Below are positions 33,876 through 43,631 of a stretch of 64,000 nt of DNA, one piece after another. The notes below the pieces were generated by a model. That model was not told the origin of the DNA, did no database searches, and saw only the letters and a program-made list of their open reading frames with translations. The stretch is from Streptomyces sp. Mut1 (lineage in GTDB: Bacteria > Actinomycetota > Actinomycetes > Streptomycetales > Streptomycetaceae): positions 4,289,501 to 4,353,500 of the forward strand of contig NZ_CP120997.1 of NCBI RefSeq assembly GCF_030719295.1, given 5' to 3'. Every line of letters starts with the position of its first letter. The first letter of the stretch is position 1. The translations under genes and the position numbers were made by a program.

Positions 33876-35150
33876 ATGGACGTGAACGCGGCGGTCGCCG
33901 CAGCTGCCGCGATCGCCGGGGTCGGTACCGGTGTGATCGCCATGCTGGCGTTCCGCTGGAGCGAGCGCGACCAGAAGAAGCCGACGCGTACCTCCCTGCG
34001 GCCCGACAGCAACGCCCCGCTGCCCCCCGGCGTCGACACGGTCCTGTCCGTGCTCAGCTCCTCGGCCGTCGTGCTGGACGAGAGCGACAGCGTCGTCAAG
34101 GCCAGCTCCGCCGCGTACGCGCTGGGACTGGTGCGCGGCGGACGCCTCGCCGTCGAACCGATGCTGAACATGGCGCGCGACACCCGCAGGGACGGCGAGA
34201 TACGCCAGGTCGAACTGGACCTTCCGCGCCGTGGCACCGGCCGGGGCGAGGCCCTGGCGGTCTCCGCCCGGGTCGCCCCGCTCGGCTCCCGCCTGGTGCT
34301 GCTGCTGGTCGAGGACCTCACCGAGGCCCGCCGTATCGAAGCGGTCCGGCGCGACTTCGTCGCCAACGTCAGCCATGAGCTCAAGACGCCGACCGGCGCC
34401 CTGTCCCTGCTCTCGGAAGCCGTCCTGGACGCCTCCGACGACCAGGAGGCGGTGGAGCGGTTCGCGGGGCGCATGCAGATCGAGGCGACCCGGCTCACCA
34501 ACCTCGTCCAGGAGCTCATCGACCTCTCCCGGGTGCAGAACGACGACCCGCTGGAGGACGCCGAGCCGGTCCGCGTGGACGAGCTCGTCGCCGAGGCCAT
34601 CGACCGCTGCCGGCAGCAGGCCGGCTCCAAGCAGATCACCATGGCCTCCGGCGGCGCCGCCGACCTGCGGATATGGGGAAACCGCGGTCAGCTCGCCGCG
34701 GCCCTCGGCAACCTCGTCGAGAACGCCGTCAACTACAGCCCCGCCCGCACCCGCGTCGGCATCGCCGCCCGCCGGGTCGTCGTCACCGGCGGGGACGAGA
34801 TCGAGATCGCCGTGACCGACCAGGGCATCGGCATCTCCGAGACAGACCGGGAACGGGTCTTCGAACGCTTCTACCGCGTCGACCCGGCCCGCTCGCGCGC
34901 CACCGGTGGCACGGGTCTCGGCCTGGCCATCGTCAAGCACGTGGCCGCCTCGCACGGCGGGGAGGTCACCGTGTGGAGCTCGGAGGGACAGGGCTCCACC
35001 TTCACCCTGCGGCTGCCCGAAGCGGGCTCCGCGCGGGACCGGGACCGCCCGTCGGGCGGCCCGCTCATCGTCAACGGCGACGAGGCGCCCGGCCCGGACA
35101 CCGCACCCGACACTTCTGAACCATTCCCTGCCCCGGAGGCCCTTCCGTGA
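33876..35150 (+). CDS. phoR: Sensor histidine kinase PhoR (SenX3-like)
   Basis: 424 residues. One N-terminal membrane helix (about 4-26), a PAS-like region, then HisKA with the H-box VSHELKTP and His167. The ATPase domain has N-box NLVENAVNYSPA, G1 DQGIGI and G2 GGTGLGLAIV. It phosphorylates PhoP under phosphate limitation. TAACCT ends 6 nt before the ATG, consistent with a leaderless phoRP mRNA. The stop overlaps the phoP start by 4 nt. Confidence 0.95.
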   Translation: MDVNAAVAAAAAIAGVGTGVIAMLAFRWSERDQKKPTRTSLRPDSNAPLPPGVDTVLSVLSSSAVVLDESDSVVKASSAAYALGLVRGGRLAVEPMLNMARDTRRDGEIRQVELDLPRRGTGRGEALAVSARVAPLGSRLVLLLVEDLTEARRIEAVRRDFVANVSHELKTPTGALSLLSEAVLDASDDQEAVERFAGRMQIEATRLTNLVQELIDLSRVQNDDPLEDAEPVRVDELVAEAIDRCRQQAGSKQITMASGGAADLRIWGNRGQLAAALGNLVENAVNYSPARTRVGIAARRVVVTGGDEIEIAVTDQGIGISETDRERVFERFYRVDPARSRATGGTGLGLAIVKHVAASHGGEVTVWSSEGQGSTFTLRLPEAGSARDRDRPSGGPLIVNGDEAPGPDTAPDTSEPFPAPEALP

Positions 35151-35827
35151 CCCGAGTGCTTGTCGTCGAGGATGAGGAATCCTTCAGCGACGTCCTGTCC
35201 TACATGCTCCGCAAGGAAGGCTTCGAGGTCGCCATCGCGGCCACCGGACCCGACGGCCTGGACGAGTTCGAGCGCAACGGCGCCGACCTCGTGCTTCTCG
35301 ACCTGATGCTGCCGGGACTGCCCGGCACCGAGGTCTGCCGGCAGCTGCGCAGCAGGTCCAACGTCCCCGTGATCATGGTCACCGCCAAGGACAGCGAGAT
35401 CGACAAGGTCGTCGGCCTGGAGATAGGGGCCGACGACTACGTCACCAAGCCCTTCTCCTCGCGCGAGCTCGTCGCCCGCATCCGCGCGGTGCTGCGCCGG
35501 CGCGGGGAGCCCGAGGAGGTCACCCCGGCCGCCCTGGAGGCCGGACCGGTCCGCATGGACGTGGACCGGCACGTCGTCACCGTCTCCGGCGCCAAGGTCG
35601 ACCTGCCGCTCAAGGAGTTCGACCTCCTGGAGATGCTGCTGCGCAACGCCGGCCGGGTGCTCACCCGGATGCAGCTGATCGACCGCGTCTGGGGCGCGGA
35701 CTACGTGGGCGACACCAAGACCCTCGACGTCCACGTCAAGCGCCTGCGCGCCAAGATCGAGCCGGACCCGGGCGCCCCCAGGTTCCTCGTGACGGTGCGC
35801 GGTCTGGGCTACAAGTTCGAGCCGTAG
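35147..35827 (+). CDS. phoP: Response regulator PhoP
   Basis: 226 residues, OmpR/PhoB family. Receiver domain with phosphoacceptor Asp52 (LLDLMLPG), Thr79 and Lys101 (VTKPF), then a winged-helix DNA-binding domain from about 130 (FDLLEMLLRNAGRVLTRMQLIDRVWG, DVHVKRLRAKIEPDPGAPRFLVTVRGLGYKF). It is the master regulator of the phosphate regulon. The GTG start overlaps the phoR stop (GTGA), giving translational coupling. Confidence 0.96.
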   Translation: MTRVLVVEDEESFSDVLSYMLRKEGFEVAIAATGPDGLDEFERNGADLVLLDLMLPGLPGTEVCRQLRSRSNVPVIMVTAKDSEIDKVVGLEIGADDYVTKPFSSRELVARIRAVLRRRGEPEEVTPAALEAGPVRMDVDRHVVTVSGAKVDLPLKEFDLLEMLLRNAGRVLTRMQLIDRVWGADYVGDTKTLDVHVKRLRAKIEPDPGAPRFLVTVRGLGYKFEP

Positions 35828-35844
35828 ACCGGCCCGCGACGGAC

Positions 35845-35891
35845 ACATGGCTGAGGCGCCTCCCCGCGGCGGGGAGGCGCCTCAGCCATGT
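35845..35891. terminator. Long bidirectional terminator between phoP and the convergent lipoprotein gene
   Basis: Perfect 23-bp inverted repeat with a 1-nt centre (effective loop 4-5 nt), 18 bp after the phoP stop and 20 bp from the opposing stop. It is the strongest hairpin in this part of the window. Confidence 0.9.
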
Positions 35892-35910
35892 CTCGTACGG
35901 GCGGTGCCGC

Positions 35911-36564
35911 TCAGCCGTTCTGCCCGGACTCGTCGGCCGAGGCCGTACCGGTCGGGGTGGCCGACGTGTCGCCCGCCGCGTCGCCGGTCGCCCCGGACCC
36001 GTCCGCCGACGCCGATGCCGAGGCGTCGGGGGTCTTCGGCGCCTCGGGCAGCGTGCTGGGGCCGAAGTCCTTGAAGTAGCCCTTCGACGGAACGACGGAC
36101 GCGCCGAGGGAGAGCTCGCCGGTCCGGCTGAACGTGAAGACCAGCGGCTGCACGTTGCCGGCCTGGGCGGCCTCGTTGCCGCTCTCGATCACGGCGGTGG
36201 CGTTGCCCTTGCCGCCGAGAATGACCCGGCCGCCGGCCGGGACGACGACCGGGCCCGAGCCCTTGGCCGGGTGCAGCGCCACGGAGCCGCCGCTGCCCGT
36301 CAGGGTGATCGAGTCCAGGGTCTCCGCCTTGGTGCCGTTGTTGAACACCGTGGCGGTGACGACCGCCGGGCCCTCGGCGTCGAGCTCGGGCTGGGTGATG
36401 ACGTTGACGTTCTGGATCTTGATGTCGCCGGACGAGGTGGCGGCGTTGTCCGGCCTGACTTCGAGCGTCTGCGCGTTATGACCCGCCCCGCACGCGGTGA
36501 GCGCGGTGAGCGAGAACGCGATGGCAGTGGCGGCGAGGGCGCCGTGTCGAAGGCTGCGGCTCAC
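35911..36564 (-). CDS. Putative lipoprotein (DUF461-like)
   Basis: 217 residues. Signal peptide MSRSLRHGALAATAIAFSLT ends in lipobox LTAC with Cys25. The mature domain (about 35-170) contains IQNVNVITQPELDAEGPAVVTATVFNNGTKAETLDSITL, an immunoglobulin-like beta-sandwich pattern resembling PCuAC/DUF461 lipoproteins, but the copper-binding His/Met motif of PCuAC is absent. The C-terminal 45 residues are a Ser/Ala/Asp/Gly-rich tail. Role is unknown. Confidence 0.8.
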   Translation of the reverse strand: MSRSLRHGALAATAIAFSLTALTACGAGHNAQTLEVRPDNAATSSGDIKIQNVNVITQPELDAEGPAVVTATVFNNGTKAETLDSITLTGSGGSVALHPAKGSGPVVVPAGGRVILGGKGNATAVIESGNEAAQAGNVQPLVFTFSRTGELSLGASVVPSKGYFKDFGPSTLPEAPKTPDASASASADGSGATGDAAGDTSATPTGTASADESGQNG

Positions 36565-37174
36565 GGCGGCGGCAACTCCTTGAACGAGCGGATGGGTACG
36601 GACGGGTCGGGCGAGCGGGGTAAAGCCGCCCTAAGGGTCTGTCAGCCGTCAGGTTACCGAGCCCCCATCGCGGCTCCGCACCCGACCCGCCCCCGACCGT
36701 CCCCGGGATCACCGGCCGGGGCGTGCGGGCACATTCGCAGGGCCTCCACATAACGCGCTTGATCAATTCCGCCCGGACGTTCGTCCCGCCGCTTGAGCGG
36801 CTGTTCACGGACGGTGGCGCATTCCTTGCGCATAATCCGCACCGCGCCGCACGTTGATCAATTTCATTGACCATCGGCCCTTACCGCCGTACGAGTGATC
36901 CATCACCGAACGGAGTACGGAATCTTCAGCAAGCGGAACCCGACAAAACGGGACGTTCGGCTCCTTCGGAGTGGGTCGGAGTGCGTGTAACGTCCGCGTT
37001 TCTCCGTCCCCGCGCAGTGGCTCCGACCTGCGAATACCTTCTCCCGAAGGCCGTTCGCAGCACGTTCGTGTCGCAGTTGTCAAGCCCCGAGATATGCCCT
37101 GACCTGCGAAAACGCCATTCAGGAGAAGCGATTCTCGTGTTACGCTTGATAGCCACGGAAGGGGTACCTGTCAC
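36565..37174. other. 610-bp region between lipoprotein gene and carD
   Basis: No gene is seen. Less GC-rich than average from 36750 on. TTGATCAATT occurs twice (36759-36768, 36854-36863). A TTACGCT -10-like box at about 37140 lies 30 bp before carD. It is probably a long upstream regulatory region for carD and the 5' region of the divergent lipoprotein gene. Confidence 0.5.
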
Positions 37175-37657
37175 ATGACGTTCAAGGTTGGCGACACCGT
37201 GGTCTATCCCCATCACGGGGCCGCGCTGATCGAGGCTATCGAAACTCGCCAGATCAAAGGCGTGGACAAGACCTACTTGGTGCTCAAGGTCGCTCAGGGC
37301 GACTTGACGGTGCGTGTACCGGCGGACAATGCGGAGTTCGTGGGTGTGCGCGACGTAGTCGGGCAGGAAGGGCTGGACCGAGTCTTCGAGGTGCTCCGCG
37401 CACCGTATGCCGAGGAGCCGACGAACTGGTCCCGGCGCTACAAGGCAAATCTGGAGAAGCTCGCCTCCGGCGATGTCATCAAGGTCGCCGAAGTGGTTCG
37501 TGACCTGTGGCGTCGCGAGCGTGAGCGCGGACTCTCCGCCGGTGAGAAGCGCATGCTCGCCAAGGCGCGGCAGATTCTGGTGAGTGAACTCGCCCTCGCG
37601 GAGAACACCAACGAGGACAAGGCCGAGGCTCTCCTCGACGAGGTCCTCGCATCCTGA
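37175..37657 (+). CDS. carD: CarD-family RNA polymerase-binding transcription factor
   Basis: 160 residues, full length. N-terminal Tudor-like RNA polymerase-interaction domain ([54 protein letters not shown]), then a helical DNA-binding domain ([47 protein letters not shown]). CarD stabilises the open promoter complex, notably at rRNA promoters. The GGAAGGGG before the ATG serves as ribosome binding site. Confidence 0.95.
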   Translation: MTFKVGDTVVYPHHGAALIEAIETRQIKGVDKTYLVLKVAQGDLTVRVPADNAEFVGVRDVVGQEGLDRVFEVLRAPYAEEPTNWSRRYKANLEKLASGDVIKVAEVVRDLWRRERERGLSAGEKRMLAKARQILVSELALAENTNEDKAEALLDEVLAS

Positions 37658-38136
37658 ACCGGACGGCACCGGTCGCAGTGACCGGATCGCGCCGGTCGTA
37701 GCGAATGTGCCGCGGTGCCCGCTGGCCAACCGTATTCACGGTGAGTCGCCGGGCGCTGCGGCATGTCCGGACGGAGAAGGATGCGCACGGCGGGAAAGAA
37801 CGGCTTCCGGGCAGGAAGGAACGGCGAATTCCAGCCGGTCCCGATCCTGTCGCCTATCGGTTCCAGCCACTTCCCGCCACTTGCGGATGGATACCGGCCA
37901 TAACCCGGCCATAACCGGACGCCCGGCGATGATCCCCCGGTATGTGTCCTTGGTACGTTGCTCGCGATCTTGCTGAAGCCGGCGGGTGAGGCCTCCCGAG
38001 CGGCCGGAGCATGTCCCGACGCGCCCGGGGTCACGGAAAGGGTCCCGGTCGAGTCATGGCGCGGAGCCCGGCTCGCTTGTGGCCATACCCACGTCGGCCG
38101 TGGACACAAACATGCCGAAGCTTCGGAGTGCAACCG
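37658..38136. other. 479-bp gap between carD and ispD
   Basis: No supported gene on either strand. Third-position GC bias is lost compared with both neighbours. The ispD ribosome binding site (GGAG) sits at its end. Confidence 0.5.
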
Positions 38137-38883
38137 ATGTCTGAACAACCGCGTCCCTACCGCACGGCCGCCGTGATTCCCGCGGCCGGCCGCGGCGTAC
38201 GGCTCGGCCCCGGCGCCCCCAAGGCACTGCGCGCGCTCAACGGGACGCCCATGCTCATCCACGCCGTACGGGCCATGGCGGCCTCCCGCCACGTCTCCCT
38301 GGTCGTGGTCGTCGCCCCGCCCGACGGCGCCCCCGAGGTCCGCAACCTCCTCGCCGAACACGCCCTGCCCGAACGCACCGACTTCGTCGTCGTGCCCGGC
38401 GGCGAGACCCGCCAGGAATCGGTCAAGCGGGGCCTGGACGCACTCCCGGACTCCATCTCCGCCGTCCTCGTGCACGACGCGGCCCGCCCCCTCGTCCCTG
38501 TCGACACCGTCGACTCCGTCGTGGACGCGGTACGGGAGGGCGCCCCCGCCGTCGTCCCCGCCCTCCCGCTCGCCGACACCGTCAAGGAGGTCGAGCCCGG
38601 GGCCCCCGGCGCGCCCGAGCCGGTGCTCTCCACCCCGGTGCGCGCCCGGCTCAGGGCCGTACAGACCCCCCAGGGCTTCGACCGCGACACCCTCGTCCGC
38701 GCCCACGAGCAGGTCGCCGTCAGCGGCGAGGGCGCGACCGACGACGCCGGCATGGTCGAGCAGCTCGGCGCGCCCGTCGTCGTCGTACCCGGACATGAAG
38801 AGGCGTTCAAGGTGACCCGGCCGCTGGACCTCGTCCTGGCCGAAGCGGTACTCGCACGCAGGAGGGCCAACGATGGCTTCTGA
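38137..38883 (+). CDS. ispD: 2-C-methyl-D-erythritol 4-phosphate cytidylyltransferase
   Basis: 248 residues. Catalytic N-terminal loop [19 protein letters not shown] with Lys29, then [32 protein letters not shown] and the C-terminal [11 protein letters not shown]. It catalyses the third step of the MEP isoprenoid pathway (CTP + MEP to CDP-ME). The ATG at 38137 follows GGAG; the upstream frame from 38011 is not conserved. It overlaps ispF by 11 nt. Confidence 0.95.
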   Translation: MSEQPRPYRTAAVIPAAGRGVRLGPGAPKALRALNGTPMLIHAVRAMAASRHVSLVVVVAPPDGAPEVRNLLAEHALPERTDFVVVPGGETRQESVKRGLDALPDSISAVLVHDAARPLVPVDTVDSVVDAVREGAPAVVPALPLADTVKEVEPGAPGAPEPVLSTPVRARLRAVQTPQGFDRDTLVRAHEQVAVSGEGATDDAGMVEQLGAPVVVVPGHEEAFKVTRPLDLVLAEAVLARRRANDGF

Positions 38884-39394
38884 GACCCCCGGACCGGGCC
38901 GGCACCCCGCCGCGCCGGTCATCCCGCTCGTCGGCATCGGCACCGACATCCACGCCTTCGAGGAGGGCCGCGAGCTGTGGTGCGCGGGCCTGCGCTGGGA
39001 CGGTGAGGGTCCCGGTCTCGCCGGACACTCCGACGCCGACGTCGTCGCGCACGCCGCCTGCAACGCGCTCTTCTCCGCGGCCGGCCTCGGCGACCTCGGG
39101 CAGCACTTCGGCACCGGGCGCCCCGAGTGGTCCGGCGCCGCGGGCGTCACCCTGCTCACCGAGGCCGCCCGCATCGTCCGCGCGGCGGGCTTCGAGATCG
39201 GCAACGTGGCCGTACAGGTGGTCGGCGTACGCCCCAAGATCGGGAAGCGGCGCGACGAGGCGCAGCGGGTGCTGTCCGCCGCCGTGGGCGCCCCCGTCTC
39301 GCTGTCCGCCGCGACCTCCGACGGGCTCGGCTTCACCGGCCGCGGCGAGGGCATCGCGGGCCTCGCGACCGCACTGGTGTACCGCGCGGGCTGA
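38873..39394 (+). CDS. ispF: 2-C-methyl-D-erythritol 2,4-cyclodiphosphate synthase
   Basis: 173 residues. Zinc ligands GIGTDIHAF (Asp25, His27) and the [17 protein letters not shown] block with the third His. The C-terminal half has [54 protein letters not shown]. It forms MEcPP in the MEP pathway. The first 15 residues are a Pro-rich extension typical of Streptomyces. Start ATG 38873 lies inside the ispD 3' end, coupling the two. Confidence 0.95.
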   Translation: MASETPGPGRHPAAPVIPLVGIGTDIHAFEEGRELWCAGLRWDGEGPGLAGHSDADVVAHAACNALFSAAGLGDLGQHFGTGRPEWSGAAGVTLLTEAARIVRAAGFEIGNVAVQVVGVRPKIGKRRDEAQRVLSAAVGAPVSLSAATSDGLGFTGRGEGIAGLATALVYRAG

Positions 39395-39633
39395 GGGGCC
39401 GGGCCGGCTGAGTGGCCGTACCGGCTGGATCGCCGCCTCCGCCTCCGTACCGCCGCCGTGCCCGCCCTGAGCGGCCACCCCCCGGCGGGCCGCCGGGGCG
39501 CCGCCCCGCGGCCGGTCGTTCGTTGTGACGCGGGCCGGCCCGGGGGTCCCCGGCCCCCCACCCTTGTTGCACATCACTCGCACGTACGCTGGTACGGCAA
39601 GGACGTGGTGCGCGAGGACGGTGGAGTTCCGGG

Positions 39634-40251
39634 ATGACTACTGCGACGACGGCCGTGATCCCGGCCGGCGCCGGGGACTACGCACTGCGCACCGCCGGGC
39701 CGCAGGACATCGGCGGGGCGCGGGCCGTGATGCTCGACACCGTCTACCGCGACCTGCGCTCCGGTTACGTACCGCGCTGGCACGCCGACATCATCGACCC
39801 CGAGGCGGCCTACCTGCGCCCGGCCCGCTGCACGCTGCTGGTGGCCGAGTGGGCGGGCGAGATCGTCGCCACGGGTGCCGTGCGCGACCGGGGGCCGCAG
39901 GCGCCGCCCAATCCGCGGTGGGTGGCCGACCGCTTCCCGTCCGGCACCACGGCGCAGCTGTGCCGGATCTACGTGCGGCCGGAGCACCGCAGGCACGGTC
40001 TGGCCCGCCGCATGGTGCGCGAGCTGTGTGCCTTCGTCGCGCGGGCCGGCGGCTACGAGGCGGTCTACCTGCACACCGACCCGGCCGTGCCGGGCGCCGA
40101 GCCGTTCTGGCGGTCCCTCGCGCGGGAGGTGTGCGACGAGCGCGCGCTGCCGGGCGGCGGCCAGGGCATCGTCCACTTCGAACTGCCGCTGCCGCTGCCG
40201 GAGTCCGGGGTCCGCGCGGGGGCTCCGGGCGCCCCGTACCCCACCGCTTAG
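39634..40251 (+). CDS. GNAT-family acetyltransferase
   Basis: 205 residues, one GNAT domain: CTLLVAEWAGEIVATGAV, RIYVRPEHRRHGLARRMVRELC (acetyl-CoA motif R/Q-x-x-G-x-A), YEAVYLHTDPAVPGAEPFWRSLAREVCDERAL. No substrate can be named. It stands between ispF and a Zur-type box that precedes a metal-related transport operon, but its stop ends 1 bp before the box, so it is not itself downstream of that promoter. TACGCT at 39587 gives a possible promoter about 40 bp upstream. Confidence 0.8.
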   Translation: MTTATTAVIPAGAGDYALRTAGPQDIGGARAVMLDTVYRDLRSGYVPRWHADIIDPEAAYLRPARCTLLVAEWAGEIVATGAVRDRGPQAPPNPRWVADRFPSGTTAQLCRIYVRPEHRRHGLARRMVRELCAFVARAGGYEAVYLHTDPAVPGAEPFWRSLAREVCDERALPGGGQGIVHFELPLPLPESGVRAGAPGAPYPTA

Positions 40252-40252
40252 A

Positions 40253-40267
40253 TGACAATCGTTTTCA
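40253..40267. promoter_or_regulatory. Zur-type 7-1-7 operator
   Basis: TGACAATCGTTTTCA fits the Fur/Zur inverted repeat TGAAAAT-N-ATTTTCA with two mismatches, and it stands out in a GC-rich genome. It begins 2 bp after the upstream stop and ends 15 bp before the ATG of the binding-protein gene, so it probably overlaps its promoter. Confidence 0.75.
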
Positions 40268-40282
40268 TATAAGGTCGTTGCC

Positions 40283-41797
40283 ATGCCCGCTCCCCGCCGT
40301 CGTCGTTCCGCGCTGCCGCTGACCCTGTCCGCGACCGCCCTCCTCGTCCCGCTCGCCACCGCCTGCTCCGGCGGCGCGTCCGACACCGACGGCGGGCAAC
40401 GCCTCCGCGTCGTCATGGCCTTCCCGCCCGCCCAGGCCATGTCCCCCTACGGGGACGACGCCGTCACCCTCAGCCGCCTCGCCGTCATCGAGGGCCTCAC
40501 CACCCTGAACAGCGAGGGCGCGGCCGAGCCCGCGCTCGCCACGTCCTGGAAGCGCGACAACCCCACCACCTGGACCTTCACCCTCCGCAAGGCGGTCTTC
40601 CAGGACGGCAGCGACGTGGACCCGGCCGCCGTCGTCCGCTCGCTGAACGCCGCCGACAAGGCCTCACCCGGCCCCCGCGTCCTCTCCGACACCGGCATCA
40701 CCGCCACCGCCCGGGGCGCCGACGCCGTACGGATCGTCACCGGGGAAGCCGACCCGCTGCTGCCCCAGCGCCTCGCCAACCCCTCCCTCGCCATCCTGTC
40801 CGCGGCCGCCTACGCCAACGGCAGGGTCGACCCCGCGGGCCACGCCACCGGCCCCTTCACGCTGGCCTCCGTCAAGGGCGCCGTCAGCGCGACCCTGGAA
40901 CGCAACGACACCTACTGGGGCGGCAAGGCCAAGGCCCCCGGCGCCGACGTGACCTTCGTGGCCGACGGCACCGCCCGTGCCAACGCCCTGCGTACCAAGG
41001 CCGTCGACGTCGCCGAATACGTACCGGTCTCCCAGGCCTCCCTCCTCGGCGACGGACTCGTCCACGCGTTCTCCTCCGCCCGCACCAACGGCCTCTCCCT
41101 CAACACCGCGCGCGGCGTCTTCGCCGACCCCGCCATGCGCGCGGCCGCCCGCGAGGCCATCGACTCCCCGGCCCTCGTCAAGGCCGTCTACGAAGGCCGT
41201 GCCGACACCGCGCGAGGACTTCTCGGGCCGGGTGTCACCTGGGCCGCCGACGCCCGCACGGCTCCGGCCGGCCGGGCGAAGGCCGCCGGCAAGGCGCAGG
41301 TGGCGAAGACCGGGCAGATCGTCCTCGCCACCTACACCAACCGGCCCGAACTCCCCGAGGCCGCCACCGTCGTCCAACAGCAGCTCCAGAAGCGCGGCTT
41401 CACCGTCAAGCAGGTCGTCCGCGACTACGCCCAGATGGAGGCCGACGCCCTCGCCGGGAAGTACGACGCCTTCATCCAGGCCCGCAACACCCTCCTGGAC
41501 ACCGCCGACCCGGTCTCCTACCTCGCCTCCGACTTCACCTGCGACGGCAGCTTCAACATCTCCCAGCTCTGCGACGAAGACGTCGACACCGCCGTCGCCG
41601 AGGCCGCCGGCACCGCGTCGACCGACGCCCGCCACACCGCCGCCGCGGCAGCCGAAGCCCGCGTCCTCGCCACCGACGCCCTCGTACCGCTCGTCCACGA
41701 ACGCTTCGTCCAGGGCTACGACGACACCCGCGTCCACGGCGTCTCCCTCGACCCCCTGGAACGCACCCTCATCACCGCCGACACCCACGTCGGGTGA
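40283..41797 (+). CDS. ABC substrate-binding lipoprotein of the nickel/peptide/opine (NikA-CntA) class
   Basis: 504 residues, SBP_bac_5 fold. Signal peptide with lipobox LATAC (Cys28). The first lobe has AVIEGLTTLNSEGAAEPALATSWKR, TWTFTLRKAVFQDGSDVDPAAVVRSL, then GPFTLASVKGAVSATLERNDTYWGG; a second lobe follows with YASDF-like region DPVSYLASDFTCDGSFNISQLCDEDVD. Such proteins bind peptides, nickel or metal-opine complexes such as staphylopine. The upstream Zur box makes a zinc- or zincophore-related ligand the best guess. It is the first gene of a three-gene operon with a fused permease and an MFS protein. Confidence 0.8.
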   Translation: MPAPRRRRSALPLTLSATALLVPLATACSGGASDTDGGQRLRVVMAFPPAQAMSPYGDDAVTLSRLAVIEGLTTLNSEGAAEPALATSWKRDNPTTWTFTLRKAVFQDGSDVDPAAVVRSLNAADKASPGPRVLSDTGITATARGADAVRIVTGEADPLLPQRLANPSLAILSAAAYANGRVDPAGHATGPFTLASVKGAVSATLERNDTYWGGKAKAPGADVTFVADGTARANALRTKAVDVAEYVPVSQASLLGDGLVHAFSSARTNGLSLNTARGVFADPAMRAAAREAIDSPALVKAVYEGRADTARGLLGPGVTWAADARTAPAGRAKAAGKAQVAKTGQIVLATYTNRPELPEAATVVQQQLQKRGFTVKQVVRDYAQMEADALAGKYDAFIQARNTLLDTADPVSYLASDFTCDGSFNISQLCDEDVDTAVAEAAGTASTDARHTAAAAAEARVLATDALVPLVHERFVQGYDDTRVHGVSLDPLERTLITADTHVG

Positions 41798-41801
41798 CCG
41801 G

Positions 41802-43631
41802 GTGAGACACCTCGCCGGACGGGCCGCCGCCCTCCTCGCGGTCCTCGCCGTCATCGGGCTGCTGCCCCGCCTCACCCGCACCGACCCCGCCCTCACGATC
41901 CTGCACGCCCGCTACGCCGACCGGCCCCCCACCGCCGAGACCCTCGACGCCATCCGCGCCGAGACCGGCCTCGACGGCGGGCCCCTCCGCCTCCTCGGCG
42001 ACTGGCTCACCGGACTCCTCCGCGGCGACCTCGGCACCTCCTGGGTCTCCGGACAGCCCGTCGCCCCCGACGCGATGTCCGCCCTCGGCGTCTCCCTCGC
42101 CCTCATGGGCGCCTCGCTCGCCGTCGCCCTCCTCACCGCCGCCGCCCTCACCGCCCGCACCCTGCGCCGCGGAGCCCTCCACCGCTCCGCCACCGCACGG
42201 GCCGGGACCACGGCCGCCGTCCTCGCCGCACTCCCCGAATTCCTCATCGCCGCCGTACTCGCCGCGATCGTCGCCGTCCGGCTCGACTGGCTCCCCGCGC
42301 TCGGCTGGGGCACCGCCCAGCACACCGTGCTGCCCGCCCTCGCCATGGGCATACCGGCGGGCGCCCTCCTCGGCCGGCTCCTCGACGACGCCCTGCCCGC
42401 CGCCTTCGCCGAACCCTGGGCCCGCGCCGCCACCGCCCACGGCCTGCCCGCCCGCCGCGCCGCCCGCCACGCCCTGCGCCGCACCCTGCCCGGCCTGCTG
42501 CCCCAGCTCGGCCTGATCGTCGTCGGCCTCACCGGCGGAGCCGTCGCCGTCGAAACCCTCTACGCCATCCCCGGCCTCGGATCCACCGCGCTGGCCGCCG
42601 CACTCGCCCAGGACCTCCCCGTCCTCCAGGCCTGCGTCCTCATCCTGCTGCTCCTCGGCACGGCCGCCGGACTCGCCGCCCGCCTCGCCTCCCGCACCCT
42701 GCTCGGCCCCGCCCTCGACGCGGGCGCCCTGCCCGCGCTCGTCCCGCCCGCGGCCCGCGCCCGCCCGGCCCTCCTCGCCGCCGCACTGCTCCTCGCCGCC
42801 CTCTTCGCCGCCGTCACCCTCACCGGACTCCTGCGCGACCCGCTCCACATCGACGCCGCCGCCCGCCTCGCCGGACCCTCCGCCGCCCACCCCCTGGGCA
42901 CGGACTCCCTCGGCCGCGACATCCTCGCCCGCCTCGGACACGGAGCCGCCCGCACCGTCCTGACCGCCCTCGCCGTCTCCGCCGCCACCCTGCTCATCGG
43001 CCTCGCCGTCGGAGCCGTACGCGCCACGGCCCTCACCGAGACCGCCAACGCCCTGCCCGCGATCCTCACCGGCCTCGTCGTCGCAGGCATCGCCGGCCCG
43101 GGACCCTGGAGCGCGGCGGCCGCCGTCACCGCCGTCGCCTGGGCCCCGCTCGCCGCCCACACCAGCGCGCTGCGCGCCCAGGAACGCGCCGCCCCGCACC
43201 TCACCGCCGCCCGCGCCCTCGGCGCCGGACGACTCCACCTGCTGCGCCGCCACCTCCTGCCCGGCATCGTGCCCCCCGTCGCCCGGCACGCCGCCCTGCG
43301 CGTCCCCGCCCTCGCCCTGGCCCTCGCCTCCCTCGGCTTCCTCGGCCTCGGCACGGCGCCCCCCTCACCCGAGTGGGGCCGCATGCTCTCCGAGAACCTC
43401 CCGTACGCCGAACGCGCCCCCTGGTCCGTCCTCGCCCCCGCCGCCGCCCTCGCCGTCCTCGGCGCCCTCACCGTCCTCACCACGGCGGCCGTACGGGGAC
43501 GCACCGGCCGGAACACCACGGCCGCCGCGGAAGGACCCACCGCCCCGGACACCACCGCCCCGGTAAAGGGACACACCGCCCGGAACACCGCCTCCGTAAA
43601 GGGACACACCGCCCGGAACACCGCCGCATGA
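41802..43631 (+). CDS. Fused double ABC permease (NikB-NikC/CntB-CntC type)
   Basis: 609 residues, about twice the normal length. The first half (about 1-300) has the DppB/NikB layout with EAA loop EPWARAATAHGLPARRAARHALRRTLPG and ends in ETLYAIPGLGSTALAAALAQDLPVLQ. The second half (about 310-575) has the DppC/NikC layout: HPLGTDSLGRDILARLGHGAARTV and HLTAARALGAGRLHLLRRHLLPG. The two inner-membrane domains thus form one chain. The C-terminus has a 33-bp tandem repeat encoding VKGHTARNTA twice. Start GTG 41802 is 5 nt after the upstream stop. No ATPase gene is adjacent. Confidence 0.85.
   Translation: MRHLAGRAAALLAVLAVIGLLPRLTRTDPALTILHARYADRPPTAETLDAIRAETGLDGGPLRLLGDWLTGLLRGDLGTSWVSGQPVAPDAMSALGVSLALMGASLAVALLTAAALTARTLRRGALHRSATARAGTTAAVLAALPEFLIAAVLAAIVAVRLDWLPALGWGTAQHTVLPALAMGIPAGALLGRLLDDALPAAFAEPWARAATAHGLPARRAARHALRRTLPGLLPQLGLIVVGLTGGAVAVETLYAIPGLGSTALAAALAQDLPVLQACVLILLLLGTAAGLAARLASRTLLGPALDAGALPALVPPAARARPALLAAALLLAALFAAVTLTGLLRDPLHIDAAARLAGPSAAHPLGTDSLGRDILARLGHGAARTVLTALAVSAATLLIGLAVGAVRATALTETANALPAILTGLVVAGIAGPGPWSAAAAVTAVAWAPLAAHTSALRAQERAAPHLTAARALGAGRLHLLRRHLLPGIVPPVARHAALRVPALALALASLGFLGLGTAPPSPEWGRMLSENLPYAERAPWSVLAPAAALAVLGALTVLTTAAVRGRTGRNTTAAAEGPTAPDTTAPVKGHTARNTASVKGHTARNTAA
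43563..43625. repeat. 33-bp tandem repeat in the 3' end of the permease gene
   Basis: Two copies of a 30-bp core beginning GTAAAGGGACACACC at 43563 and 43596, in frame, giving the repeated peptide VKGHTARNTA. Confidence 0.85.

Noticed and set aside
41772..43289. 505-codon minus-strand open frame opposite the fused permease
   Set aside because: Almost pure Gly/Glu/Ala/Arg, the mirror of third-position GC bias. The + strand frame has clear permease motifs.
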